Source: JAYRZB01 sp041916675
GTDB lineage: Bacteria; Pseudomonadota; Alphaproteobacteria; Rhizobiales; Devosiaceae
Reading direction: 5' to 3'
Assembly: GCA_041916675.1 (NCBI GenBank)
Contig: JAYRZB010000011.1
Span: 1-64,000 of the forward strand
Length of the DNA stretch: 64,000 bases
Positions 7,799-15,376 of the stretch are shown piece after piece. A model generated the notes under the pieces. It had not been told where the DNA came from and searched no databases. It was given only the letters and a program-made list of their open reading frames with translations. Positions within the stretch are counted from its first letter, which is position 1, and every line of letters begins with the position of its first letter. The position numbers and the translations under genes were made by a program.

Positions 7799-9538
7799 TT
7801 AGAGGGCCCCCTCATTTGGCACGGCGAGACGAGGATCATCAGGACTCATTGAATTCCAGCGAAGAACCGCATGCATCAGTTCCTTAATCTGCGACCCTAG
7901 ATCTAACGCCGTTTCGAAGTCACCAATTGTCCAATGCGACGTCGCTGCCGCAGCAATTTGCATTTTGTCATGCTTGAGAGCAACCATGAACTTGCTCTCC
8001 GGAATTTTCACGTATTCATCCACCGCAATCCTTTCGTTCCCAGAAATTACTTTCAGAATTCTTGCTGGAATGTAATTCTCAATCTCTCGGCCATGAGTTA
8101 TCCAGATGAAACCATTGACCTTTTCAAGCTCCGATACAATTCTCTTTTTTGTTGAATTAATATTGAGCCGCGGCCTACGTTTTCGCCCATTTGCTGTTAC
8201 ACCTCCGTCCATATGACGGTCACTGTCCACGACAATCGCAGCGTTTCGATTCAAAGATAATGTACCCACCAATTCGCTTTGCTTACTAGGTGGCTCCGCT
8301 GAAAGATGAGAAAGTAGCTTGCCGCCATAGAACATAATTGAATAATGCACTCCCTCCCGCAGCACCCCGTTGCTCAATATATCAAGCCATTTTTTTACAT
8401 AAATACGATCCGACGGTCCTTCCACCCAAATAATACCATTCGATTGCAATATATCAGACGCTCTGATATCAAGGTCTTCCAATACATTCTTCAACTGAAC
8501 ATACTCAGATGCCTCTTTAACAGTTGCATTGGAACCATTGTTTGTCACATGCAGTATTTTTCCGCCGCCGCGCCTCGAAATCCAATCGATCGCGATTGGT
8601 GAATGCGTCGCGACAAGCAAATGGAAGCCAAGCGAAATAGATTTATCAGCTAAAAACTCCAATAGCCGCCGAAGAAGAGCCGGGTGCAAATTGTTCTCAG
8701 GCTCCTCTACCAACAGAATATGGTCGCGCATATTTACATTAGAGACAATTGTTGATAACCGAATCTTGCTTAATATTATGAAGACGGACTTTAAACTACT
8801 ACCTGATTGCGATAATCTGATATCGCCCTTCCCATCTTCATTTAAAAATATTTCCCAATTGCCGTTCTCACCCTCTCTGCAAGAAATTCTTCGAAAAATA
8901 GCATCGCCTTCGAACACGATATTCAATTCTCGCAGAAGTTCGACTTCCACCTCATACCTTGGTAAGCTATCCTTATTGATAAAGGCTCGTACCATGTTCG
9001 TTAGGCCAACGCCATTTGGCGCCAAGTCTATGACGTTACTGGCAGGCTCGGGCTGGACATCCCGCTCGGCAGCCACCTCAATTAGGGACTTCGTATAAGG
9101 AAGCGGGATAGCTGACGCCAATTGTCTTCTAAACTGCTCCCCTGCTTCGGGATTTACATTTGGGAATTCTAATCCAGATATTCCAGTTCCCGTTATGTTG
9201 CTGTCGAAGCGCACTATAATTTTCTGACCGATAAATTGCCTGCCATAGAGCCAATGAGAACCCCTAATGGGGCCGCCACTCGTATTTTCTGGAAATACCC
9301 GCCGCAAGTCGCTTTCTTCTAGGGCATACTCCAACTCCACATACGCCTCTGCATTTGGCCTGCCGTGCCTAGATTGATCAAAGAATTTTTTCTTCTTACT
9401 AACCCATTTAAACGCATCTGCAACTGCAGATTTTCCAGAATTATTTCTGCCAATGACAACATTTATATCTGATAATGAGAAAAATCCACTTCCATGCGTC
9501 CCAAAGCATTTGAAGTTGTAGAAGCTTACTTTTGACAT
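7799..9538 (-). CDS. OLD-family ATP-dependent nuclease (AAA ATPase plus TOPRIM)
   Basis: 579 residues. The N-terminal SMC/ABC-like ATPase has Walker A GRNNSGKS (30-37), a signature-like LSQSGSSLK (242-250), Walker B ILLVEEPE (274-281) with NNLHP, and a switch THSP (311-314). A C-terminal TOPRIM nuclease has WVEGPSDRIY (371-380; glutamate 373) and VVDSD (436-440). This is the architecture of OLD nucleases and of GajA of the Gabija defence system. No UvrD-like GajB partner is adjacent, so it is called a solitary OLD protein, probably anti-phage. Codon use and AT content differ sharply from uvrB, indicating horizontal transfer. Confidence 0.88.
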   Translation of the reverse strand: MSKVSFYNFKCFGTHGSGFFSLSDINVVIGRNNSGKSAVADAFKWVSKKKKFFDQSRHGRPNAEAYVELEYALEESDLRRVFPENTSGGPIRGSHWLYGRQFIGQKIIVRFDSNITGTGISGLEFPNVNPEAGEQFRRQLASAIPLPYTKSLIEVAAERDVQPEPASNVIDLAPNGVGLTNMVRAFINKDSLPRYEVEVELLRELNIVFEGDAIFRRISCREGENGNWEIFLNEDGKGDIRLSQSGSSLKSVFIILSKIRLSTIVSNVNMRDHILLVEEPENNLHPALLRRLLEFLADKSISLGFHLLVATHSPIAIDWISRRGGGKILHVTNNGSNATVKEASEYVQLKNVLEDLDIRASDILQSNGIIWVEGPSDRIYVKKWLDILSNGVLREGVHYSIMFYGGKLLSHLSAEPPSKQSELVGTLSLNRNAAIVVDSDRHMDGGVTANGRKRRPRLNINSTKKRIVSELEKVNGFIWITHGREIENYIPARILKVISGNERIAVDEYVKIPESKFMVALKHDKMQIAAAATSHWTIGDFETALDLGSQIKELMHAVLRWNSMSPDDPRLAVPNEGAL

Positions 9539-9835
9539 ATTTGTTTTTCCAATCGAGAAGATATTTAAAATCGAGAATCAGGTACTATTGTGCGCCTTGC
9601 GCGATGACGGCGAATTGGGGCAAAGACTGTATCCCCCGTTTTTTAGCATCCTAATGGAGGCCCTTCTCCTGGGGCCTTTAGGATTTTTGCCTTAGACGCA
9701 AGAATATAGTGAGGAATGAGCTCTTGGATATTTGGATATGAACGATTGTTTAGAATTGCCCAGTTCGAGGTACATGGTCGGCAACCCTCTCCCCACTCCC
9801 CGCGTTTCCCTTGCACACCAGCAAGGAGTTGCCCC

Positions 9836-10369
9836 ATGGCACACGAAGAAGCGCACCACAAAACCCCGGAGCAATTGACGGATCGGGTTTGGGAACTGGC
9901 CGGAGACATCCGCTTTTGCCTGTTCACCACCTGGGATGGCGAGCGGCAGCGCCTGCGGCCGCTGACTGCGCATGCCGATCGCGAGGCCCACGCGCTGTGG
10001 TTTCTCGTCGACATCGAGGGCGGACGCGCCACTGACCCGTCCCGCTCCCTCACCCTGGTCGAGCAGGTCGAGCGCTTTCCCACCGTTTCGCTCGGCTTTG
10101 CCGAACCCAAGAGCGGCGATTACGTCACGCTGTTCGGCCAGGCCCGCGTCAGCAACGACCGGGCAAAGATCCGCGAGCTGTTCTCCCCCTTCGCCAAGGC
10201 CTGGTGGGATTCGGCCGATGATCCCGCCATCCGCCTGATCACCTTCACCCCCGAGGAAGCCGAACTCTGGGATGGCCCGAACAAGCTGGCCGCCGCCGCC
10301 ATCATGCTCACCGCCGCCCTCACCGGCGCCAAGCCCCCGTTGGGCACCCACGGCACCGTGCAGCTCTGA
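9836..10369 (+). CDS. Pyridoxamine 5'-phosphate oxidase-like general stress protein
   Basis: 177 residues from the ATG at 9836, preceded by a strong AAGGAG at 9823-9828; this rules out an in-frame start at 9716. The FMN-binding split-barrel fold is suggested by DIRFCLFTTWDGERQRLRPL, WFLVDIEGGR and GDYVTLFGQARVSND. The tail TFTPEEAELWDGPN matches the general stress protein 26 family. Such proteins bind flavin or F420-like cofactors; the physiological substrate is unknown. High GC marks the right-hand return from the AT-rich island to native sequence. Confidence 0.85.
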   Translation: MAHEEAHHKTPEQLTDRVWELAGDIRFCLFTTWDGERQRLRPLTAHADREAHALWFLVDIEGGRATDPSRSLTLVEQVERFPTVSLGFAEPKSGDYVTLFGQARVSNDRAKIRELFSPFAKAWWDSADDPAIRLITFTPEEAELWDGPNKLAAAAIMLTAALTGAKPPLGTHGTVQL

Positions 10370-11204
10370 CCCCTGCGGGCGCAGCCGCGCTGCGCCCCTC
10401 ACCCTATACCCCCTCGCGGGCAGGGGGCGGGGGTGACCAAACCCATCCCCGTCATCCCGGCGAAGGCCGGGAACCAGTACCCTGCGCGCCGGGGAAGGGC
10501 CCGAGCCGCGCGTGGTCCAAGTCACCACCCCAAACCACCACGGAGCTTACTGGATACCGGCCTTCGCCGGTATGACGGCGGAAAGGAAGGCGCCAAACCT
10601 GACCCGCCACCTGCCACCTCTCCCGACCCCCGCTCAGTCCAACGTCATCCCGGCGGAAAGGGCAGTGCCAAACCTCCGACTCACCCGCCCCTCACAAGCC
10701 CCTCATCCTCATCCTCATCCTTGTCCTCCCCTACCGGCCGCCCGCCCCCACGCCTCCACCCACCGTACCGTAGCGTTCCATACCAATCCCCGACTTATCC
10801 CCGCCCCTCCGCCCCGTGCCATATTTCTCCCATCACCCCGCGCGGACGGAGTTGCAACGAACGGCTGCGGGGGAATGCCGGGAGGGGGCGGAGTCGTCTG
10901 CCCCTGGGCCGGGTCACCGGAGAGCGGGTAAAAGCGTAACGAGCCACAGGCCAGAAAACCCGGCGTCCCGGAGGCGCCATTGCGCCTCACATTCCTCCCC
11001 CACTCGGCACAATTGCGCCTCCGGAGCCCGTCTGTTCAGCAAAGCCGAGGGCCGCGGGCCCATCCGGCCCCTTGTCATGCCTGCATTTTCCGGCATTTCG
11101 CAAAAATAGTTACATAAACGACGGTTTCAGGTGCCGTTCAGGTGCCGCGTCCTATCTTGCGTATCAAGGCAATCAAGCCAACCACCAAGACAAGGACCAA
11201 GCAA
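10370..11204. other. 835-bp intergenic region with repeats, no credible gene
   Basis: It contains the dispersed GTCATCCCGGCG repeats described separately, a (CCTCAT)3 microsatellite near 10697-10722, and C-rich sequence. Open frames here are Pro/Arg-rich and lack family resemblance or ribosome binding sites. The last ~100 bp must hold the promoter of the SH3 gene at 11205. Confidence 0.6.
10450..10578. repeat. Inverted pair of dispersed GTCATCCCGGCG-type repeats
   Basis: The left copy, about 10450-10477, begins CGTCATCCCGGCGAAGGCCG. The right copy, about 10550-10576, reads CTGGATACCGGCCTTCGCCG and ends GGTATGACG, which is its near-perfect inverse. A partial third copy (CGTCATCCCGGCGG) lies at about 10643. 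This palindromic element is widespread between genes in proteobacteria with high GC. Confidence 0.7.
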
Positions 11205-11549
11205 ATGTTCAACCGTTCCATCAAGACTGTTCTCATCGCCGCCGCCGTTGTGGTGGCCACCGCCTCGGCATCCATGGCCGCCCAGTGGGCCTGGGTCGAT
11301 CACAACGCCAAGGTCAAGAACAACCACTTCAACGTTTCCCCCACCGTCAACCAGGTCTGGGCCGGCCAGAAGGTTCAGGTCATCGGCTCCTGGGGCAACT
11401 GGTACAAGATCAAGGTTCCCGGCCCCGATGGTTGGGTGAAGGCCAACGCGCTCGATTTCGCGCCCGGCCCGTTCCCTGGCCCGTTCAACGGCGGTTCGTT
11501 CTGCATCAATGGCCAGAACGCCCAGTTCTGCATCTCCGGCGGCTATTAA
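11205..11549 (+). CDS. Short secreted SH3-domain protein (third paralogue)
   Basis: 114 residues. A signal peptide is expected (residues 1-26, cleavage near SMA-AQ). The SH3 core follows with VNQVWAGQKVQVIGSWGNWYKI and GPDGWVKANAL. The protein ends in a short Cys-containing tail (GSFCINGQNAQFCIS) that recurs in the paralogue at 12461-12856. AAGGA at 11192-11196 supports the ATG at 11205 over an in-frame upstream start. A stem-loop lies 22 bp downstream. Likely periplasmic; function unknown. Confidence 0.8.
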   Translation: MFNRSIKTVLIAAAVVVATASASMAAQWAWVDHNAKVKNNHFNVSPTVNQVWAGQKVQVIGSWGNWYKIKVPGPDGWVKANALDFAPGPFPGPFNGGSFCINGQNAQFCISGGY

Positions 11550-11571
11550 GCCGTAAGCCGCCGCACTGCAG

Positions 11572-11599
11572 CGCCCCCGGCACTCAACCCGGGGCGTTT
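11572..11599 (+). terminator. Probable terminator after the third SH3 gene
   Basis: CGCCCCCGG and CCCGGGGCG pair with a single mismatch around a 7-nt loop, followed by TTT. Confidence 0.55.
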
Positions 11600-11686
11600 G
11601 CGTTGCTGAACCAGGCGTTCAGCCCCGGTTCAGGCGCAACCCATCATTCTCGCGTCAGTTGATTTACAGCCATTTGGAGACCCGCC

Positions 11687-12028
11687 ATGAAGCGCATCGC
11701 CCTTTTCACCCTCGCCGCCGTTGCCCTCGTCGGCACCGTTGCCCCCGCCCTCGCCCAGCCCACCGCCCGGGCCAGCGCCACGCTTGCCATCTTTGCAGCG
11801 CCCAACGGCAGCAGCCAGCAGATCGGTCGCCTCGACAAGGGCATGGAAGTCGATCTCGAACGCTGCACCTATGGCGGCAAGTGGTGCCTGGTGCAGAACC
11901 CCTATGGCAACGATGGCTGGGTCAAGGCCGGCTACCTCGTCGGTTCCGCCGCCAAGCTCGAAGCCACCCCTTACAAGCCGCTCGTTGAATTCGACTTCTT
12001 CTACGAACCCAAAAAAGAAGTGAAGTAA
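11687..12028 (+). CDS. Short secreted SH3-domain protein (fourth paralogue)
   Basis: 113 residues. Signal peptide about 1-23 (ALA-QP cleavage likely). A single SH3 domain carries the paralogue hallmarks RLDKGMEVDLERCTYGGKWC and NDGWVKAGYL. The C-terminus is a short charged tail (EPKKEVK) without the Cys motif. GGAGA at 11676-11680 supports the ATG. It is flanked on both sides by stem-loops, so it is probably monocistronic. Exported, function unknown. Confidence 0.8.
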   Translation: MKRIALFTLAAVALVGTVAPALAQPTARASATLAIFAAPNGSSQQIGRLDKGMEVDLERCTYGGKWCLVQNPYGNDGWVKAGYLVGSAAKLEATPYKPLVEFDFFYEPKKEVK

Positions 12029-12050
12029 CTTATCCCCCTCTCCTCCCTGC

Positions 12051-12089
12051 CGGGCCAGTCTGGCGCATCAGCGTCGGGCTGGCCCGTTT
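12051..12089 (+). terminator. Terminator after the fourth SH3 gene
   Basis: CGGGCCAG (12051-12058) and CTGGCCCG (12079-12086) are perfect 8-bp arms followed by TTT. Confidence 0.65.
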
Positions 12090-12159
12090 GCTTGTGTGGG
12101 GTTGTCGACCGCGCACCCGCGCCCTATCTGCTTCAGACCCGCACACACGGATTGATGCC

Positions 12160-12375
12160 ATGAAGCCGCATGTCAAACTTGCCTCCACCCTCGTTATCAT
12201 CGGCACCGGCCTGATCGCCCTTGAGCGGTTCGGTCTGTCCGAACTTTCGAGCAATGGCACCGGCACGGTCCATATCGACCCCACCTTGCTCTCTGTCATG
12301 GTGCTGGCCCCGGTGGGCCTGGTGCTGGCGGGCTGCGTCGTCTTTGTCGCTGGCACCATGCGGCGCGGCAAATAG
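12160..12375 (+). CDS. Small two-helix membrane protein
   Basis: 71 residues. Two hydrophobic segments (about 7-25 and 45-66) are separated by a polar stretch of about 20 residues, and the protein ends MRRGK. No family recognised. The ATG at 12160 gives the most hydrophobic N-terminus; the open frame extends upstream to 12088 but the added residues are not protein-like. It lies between two SH3 genes. Translation is not proven. Confidence 0.5.
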   Translation: MKPHVKLASTLVIIGTGLIALERFGLSELSSNGTGTVHIDPTLLSVMVLAPVGLVLAGCVVFVAGTMRRGK

Positions 12376-12460
12376 CGGTTCATCCCGCGTTCAGCCAGCC
12401 ACTGCTTATCTCCGCCCACTGGCAAGCCTGCTTGCCGCCAGAAAACTGTGGAGTTTCAGC

Positions 12461-12856
12461 ATGACCATTTCATCCACCGGCAAGGCCCTTGGGCTCGCAG
12501 CGCTGGTATTCGTGGCCACCGCCACCGCCAGCCTTGCCGCCACCGCCTTTGCCACCACCACCGTCAATGTCCGCACCGGTCCGGGCCCCGGCTACCAGGC
12601 CATCGATGTGCTGCGTCCGGGCGAGCGTGTCGATGTCGACCGCTGCCGCGGCAGCTGGTGCTATGTCATCAAGCGCGGCCCCGATGGCTGGGTTTCGGCC
12701 AACTATCTCAGCCGCGATCGCTATTATGACGAAGACTACTATGATGACTACGACGACGGGTTCTATCTCGAGCGTCCACGCAAGCGCTTCCCGATCTTTC
12801 CGCGCTCGAGCATCTGCTTTGGCAACCCCAATGCATCGTTCTGCATCAGCGATTGA
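12461..12856 (+). CDS. Secreted SH3-domain protein with acidic Tyr/Asp stretch (fifth paralogue)
   Basis: 131 residues. Signal peptide about 1-30. The SH3 domain (about 34-85) has VNVRTGPGPGYQAIDVL, RCRGSWCYVI and GPDGWVSANYLSR, nearly identical in pattern to the 238-888 gene. An Asp/Tyr-rich segment (about 86-102) and a basic stretch follow. The end SSICFGNPNASFCIS echoes the Cys tail of the 11205-11549 protein. GTGGAG at 12448-12453 supports the start at 12461. Probably cell-envelope located. Confidence 0.82.
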   Translation: MTISSTGKALGLAALVFVATATASLAATAFATTTVNVRTGPGPGYQAIDVLRPGERVDVDRCRGSWCYVIKRGPDGWVSANYLSRDRYYDEDYYDDYDDGFYLERPRKRFPIFPRSSICFGNPNASFCISD

Positions 12857-12866
12857 TCAGCCAATT

Positions 12867-12895
12867 GCCAGCGCCGCCCTTGCGGCGGCGCTGGC
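12867..12895. terminator. Strong bidirectional stem-loop between convergent genes
   Basis: Perfect 12-bp arms GCCAGCGCCGCC and GGCGGCGCTGGC around a 5-nt loop. It lies exactly between the SH3 gene stop and the stop of the minus-strand gene at 12896. Confidence 0.7.
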
Positions 12896-13345
12896 TCACT
12901 CGACCCGCAGCCGTTCGGCGTCGAGCCCACGGGCTTTCAGTGGCTGCTCGATCATGCGGGTCAGGAATTCATAGAGCCCATAGAGCACCACCGCGCCAAC
13001 GGCCAGCGCTATGCCAAATCCCTGCGTCCCCTCCTGCGTTCCCACCAATATGGCCGCGATCAGTGCCACCAGCGTGCCGGCCAGCAGCGTCCAGAAGCGG
13101 CGCTCGGTCTGAATGCGCATGTTCCGGGCGCTTGAAAGCAACAGGTCCTGCAATTCGATATCGGTCATGGCTACCAAGTCCGGATTATCCCCGGCCCGGC
13201 GGATGGTCGTCATATAGGCTTCAACCCGGCGTTGGGTGAGCACATCGTGGTCTTCGACATTGCGCTGCCGGGCGCCGCGCGCAGCAAAGCGAGCCACAAT
13301 GCCCACCACAATCAGCACCAGTCCCAGTTCCAGCAGCAGAATCAT
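12896..13345 (-). CDS. Membrane protein of unknown function
   Basis: 149 residues. A hydrophobic N-terminal helix (about 1-18) is followed by a cytosolic-looking charged region with RRVEAYMTTIRRAGDNPDL, then two further hydrophobic segments (about 88-103 and 112-130). No family recognised. The ATG at 13345 is preceded on its strand by AAGGG at 8 nt, better than a GTG three codons upstream. Convergent with the fifth SH3 gene. Confidence 0.6.
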   Translation of the reverse strand: MILLLELGLVLIVVGIVARFAARGARQRNVEDHDVLTQRRVEAYMTTIRRAGDNPDLVAMTDIELQDLLLSSARNMRIQTERRFWTLLAGTLVALIAAILVGTQEGTQGFGIALAVGAVVLYGLYEFLTRMIEQPLKARGLDAERLRVE

Positions 13346-13500
13346 CGCGTGCACCCTTTCGTGTCAGCGTTCAACTGTGCAGATGCCCATGGCAGCGGGT
13401 CAATTCAAGTCCAAAGCGCCCGAGGGCGCACCTGTTTGTGATCCTATTGCCCAACAGGCTCGTATTCGGGTTAGCTCTCTGCCTCACCGGATCGGATCGC

Positions 13501-13899
13501 ATGCTCAAATCCCTCGCGCTCTATGCGGCTTCCGCCGTGATTTTCTTTCCTCTCGATTTCATCTGGCTCAGCCTGATGGGTCGGCCGTTTTATCGCAAGG
13601 AACTGGGCGATCTCATGCTGGCCCAGCCCAACCTGCTGGTCGCGGCCCTGTTCTACCTGGCCTATGTTGCTGGGATGGTTTTGCTGGTTTCTGCGCCAGC
13701 CGAAGGCGATGTCGTCAAGGCGTTGCTGATGGGCGCCGTGCTCGGCTTTGTCGCCTATGGCACCTACGATCTGACCAACCTCTCAACCATGCGTGGCTTC
13801 ACCTCAACGGTGGCGGTGGTTGATCTGATCTGGGGCACCTGTCTCAGTGCTGTCACGGCGGCTGGTGGAGTGTGGCTGGTTTCACGCTTCATGAGTTAG
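13501..13899 (+). CDS. DUF2177 family membrane protein
   Basis: 132 residues with four hydrophobic segments. The family landmarks PLDFIWLSLMGRPFYRKELGDLM near the N-terminus and GTYDLTNLSTM in the third helix region match DUF2177. That family is integral membrane proteins without assigned biochemistry. The ATG at 13501 is chosen because the upstream in-frame sequence does not fit the family start. It precedes another small membrane gene by 18 bp. Confidence 0.85.
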   Translation: MLKSLALYAASAVIFFPLDFIWLSLMGRPFYRKELGDLMLAQPNLLVAALFYLAYVAGMVLLVSAPAEGDVVKALLMGAVLGFVAYGTYDLTNLSTMRGFTSTVAVVDLIWGTCLSAVTAAGGVWLVSRFMS

Positions 13900-13917
13900 C
13901 GGAAGGATGGGCCGGCA

Positions 13918-14151
13918 GTGAACCTGATCTTTCTGGGCCGCGGCCTGCTGGTTGGCGGGTTGATCACCACGCTGATTTCTGCTGCCCCAGCCATCCTGCT
14001 CGGCATCCTGCCTCCAGCGCTGTCGCAAGGGTTGTTCGGCGTGATTGCGGCCATGCTGGTGCTCACCGTCACCCCGCTGGCTGTGGTCGCCTTCAGTGCG
14101 GGTGCAGCCCTTCTGCTGCTGGGTCTTTGGCGGCGGCGCGGACGCCCTTAG
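13918..14151 (+). CDS. Small membrane protein
   Basis: 77 residues, almost entirely hydrophobic, with two or three predicted helices and a basic end (WRRRGRP). GTG start with AAGGA about 10 nt upstream. It follows the DUF2177 gene closely and is probably cotranscribed. Its last 59 bp overlap the 3' end of the minus-strand DMT transporter gene (14093-14151). No family recognised. Confidence 0.55.
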   Translation: MNLIFLGRGLLVGGLITTLISAAPAILLGILPPALSQGLFGVIAAMLVLTVTPLAVVAFSAGAALLLLGLWRRRGRP

Positions 14152-15043
14152 CCGACAGGTAACGTTCGCGCATCGTCACCGCCAGCCCCGCCGCCACGAT
14201 CACGGCAGCGCCCACCAGCGACACGGTATCGATCAGGTGCCCGAAAATCAGGTAGCTAAGCGCAATCCCCCAGGGCAAGGACATGTAGTTGAACGGCTGC
14301 ACCACGCTCGCCGGCGCCCGCGACAGTGCCACCATCATCAGCCCATGCGAGACAATCGAGGTCATCATGACAAAACCCATGATCGCCAGAGTCGGCAGGT
14401 CCATCGGCTGCCAGAAAAACACCCCGACCAGCGTCGTCAGAACAAGACCGATCACGCCCACATAGACCATACTGGTTGCGGTGCTGTCCGCGCTCGAAAC
14501 CTTGCGGGTCAACGCGATATAAATCGCATAGGTGGTGGCCGAAAGCACCGCATAGAACACACCCAGGCTCAATGGCAGCCCGCCCGGGCGCACGATGATC
14601 AGCGCGCCCAGAAACCCGATCGCTACGGCCGTGAACCGAAACACACCAACTTTTTCTCCCAAAATCGGTATGGCAAAAATCGTCACCAGCAGCGGATAGA
14701 TCAGGGTGATCGCCTGCAGCTCTGCCAACGGCTCTGTCATCAGGGCGGCAGCGAACAACCAGATGTCGACCACCAGCAACACGCCTCTGGCCACCTGCAG
14801 CTTTGGCGATGCCGAACGGAACACCTGCGCCAGTGGCGCCTGTCTGGCCGCCAGAAACACGGCAAACAGCGCAAAAGCCCAGAACCGCATCATCGCCACC
14901 TGAAACGGCGAATGCGTCTGCACCAACATCTTGGTCATCGCGTCCTGCAGGCCGAAAAAGAAGATAGCCAGCAGCGTCAGCCCGATGCCAAGGCCAATAT
15001 TGTCCTTGGTCCGCCGCAGCGCAGGGTTTGAAACAGCATTCAT
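14093..15043 (-). CDS. EamA/DMT family transporter
   Basis: 316 residues and ten hydrophobic segments in two homologous halves, the drug/metabolite transporter layout. Typical motifs are FFGLQDAMTKML near the N-terminus, LQAITLIYPLLVTIFAIPILGEKVG closing half one, and a second copy with VVQPFNYMSLPWGIALSYLIFGH. The substrate cannot be read from sequence. The ATG at 15043 is favoured; the frame runs to 15217 but that part is not membrane-like. Overlaps the convergent 77-residue gene at its 3' end. Confidence 0.85.
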   Translation of the reverse strand: MNAVSNPALRRTKDNIGLGIGLTLLAIFFFGLQDAMTKMLVQTHSPFQVAMMRFWAFALFAVFLAARQAPLAQVFRSASPKLQVARGVLLVVDIWLFAAALMTEPLAELQAITLIYPLLVTIFAIPILGEKVGVFRFTAVAIGFLGALIIVRPGGLPLSLGVFYAVLSATTYAIYIALTRKVSSADSTATSMVYVGVIGLVLTTLVGVFFWQPMDLPTLAIMGFVMMTSIVSHGLMMVALSRAPASVVQPFNYMSLPWGIALSYLIFGHLIDTVSLVGAAVIVAAGLAVTMRERYLSAKGVRAAAKDPAAEGLHPH

Positions 15044-15376
15044 GTTGGGCAACCAGTAAAATGAACACCCCGCACCAGCGGTCCGGGGGCAGCGACTCTT
15101 CGCATCAGCTCTGTCTATGTGCTGGCAACCTTCTGGATCAAGCCCGCAATGCCAGCCCGGCCGATCCCTGAGCTGCATTCGGAACACCCGTCTCCAGTTC
15201 CGCCCGCCTTTCCTCACACCGAAAGCCCAGGGAATCTAGGCCTGCCGCGCCTTATCACGATGGCAGGTCCACGAGGCCGGCCTGGAGAAATGCGAGCCAT
15301 GCTGACAGTCTTTGTCGCGTTGGTATGAACCTCTCAAACCGATATGATGCGCGGACCGCGTTCGTTAGGATTCCTC
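15044..15376. other. Intergenic stretch, nothing recognised
   Basis: 333 bp between divergent genes. No repeat, RNA gene, operator palindrome or plausible short gene was seen. It must contain both promoters. Confidence 0.5.

Noticed and set aside
7799..9538. Calling the OLD gene a full Gabija system
   Set aside because: Gabija needs a UvrD-like GajB, and none is adjacent; the neighbour uvrB is a housekeeping repair gene.
9656..9680. Stem-loop AGGCCC/GGGGCCT upstream of the OLD gene
   Set aside because: No gene ends here on either strand, so it cannot be assigned as a terminator. It may be a relic of deleted sequence.
9716..9835. Upstream extension of the oxidase-like gene to 9716
   Set aside because: The added 40 residues are not family-like, and a strong AAGGAG directly precedes the ATG at 9836.
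10433..10939. Plus-strand frames in the 10.4-11.2 kb gap
   Set aside because: Pro/Ser/Arg-rich translations of repeat DNA, with no plausible start signals.
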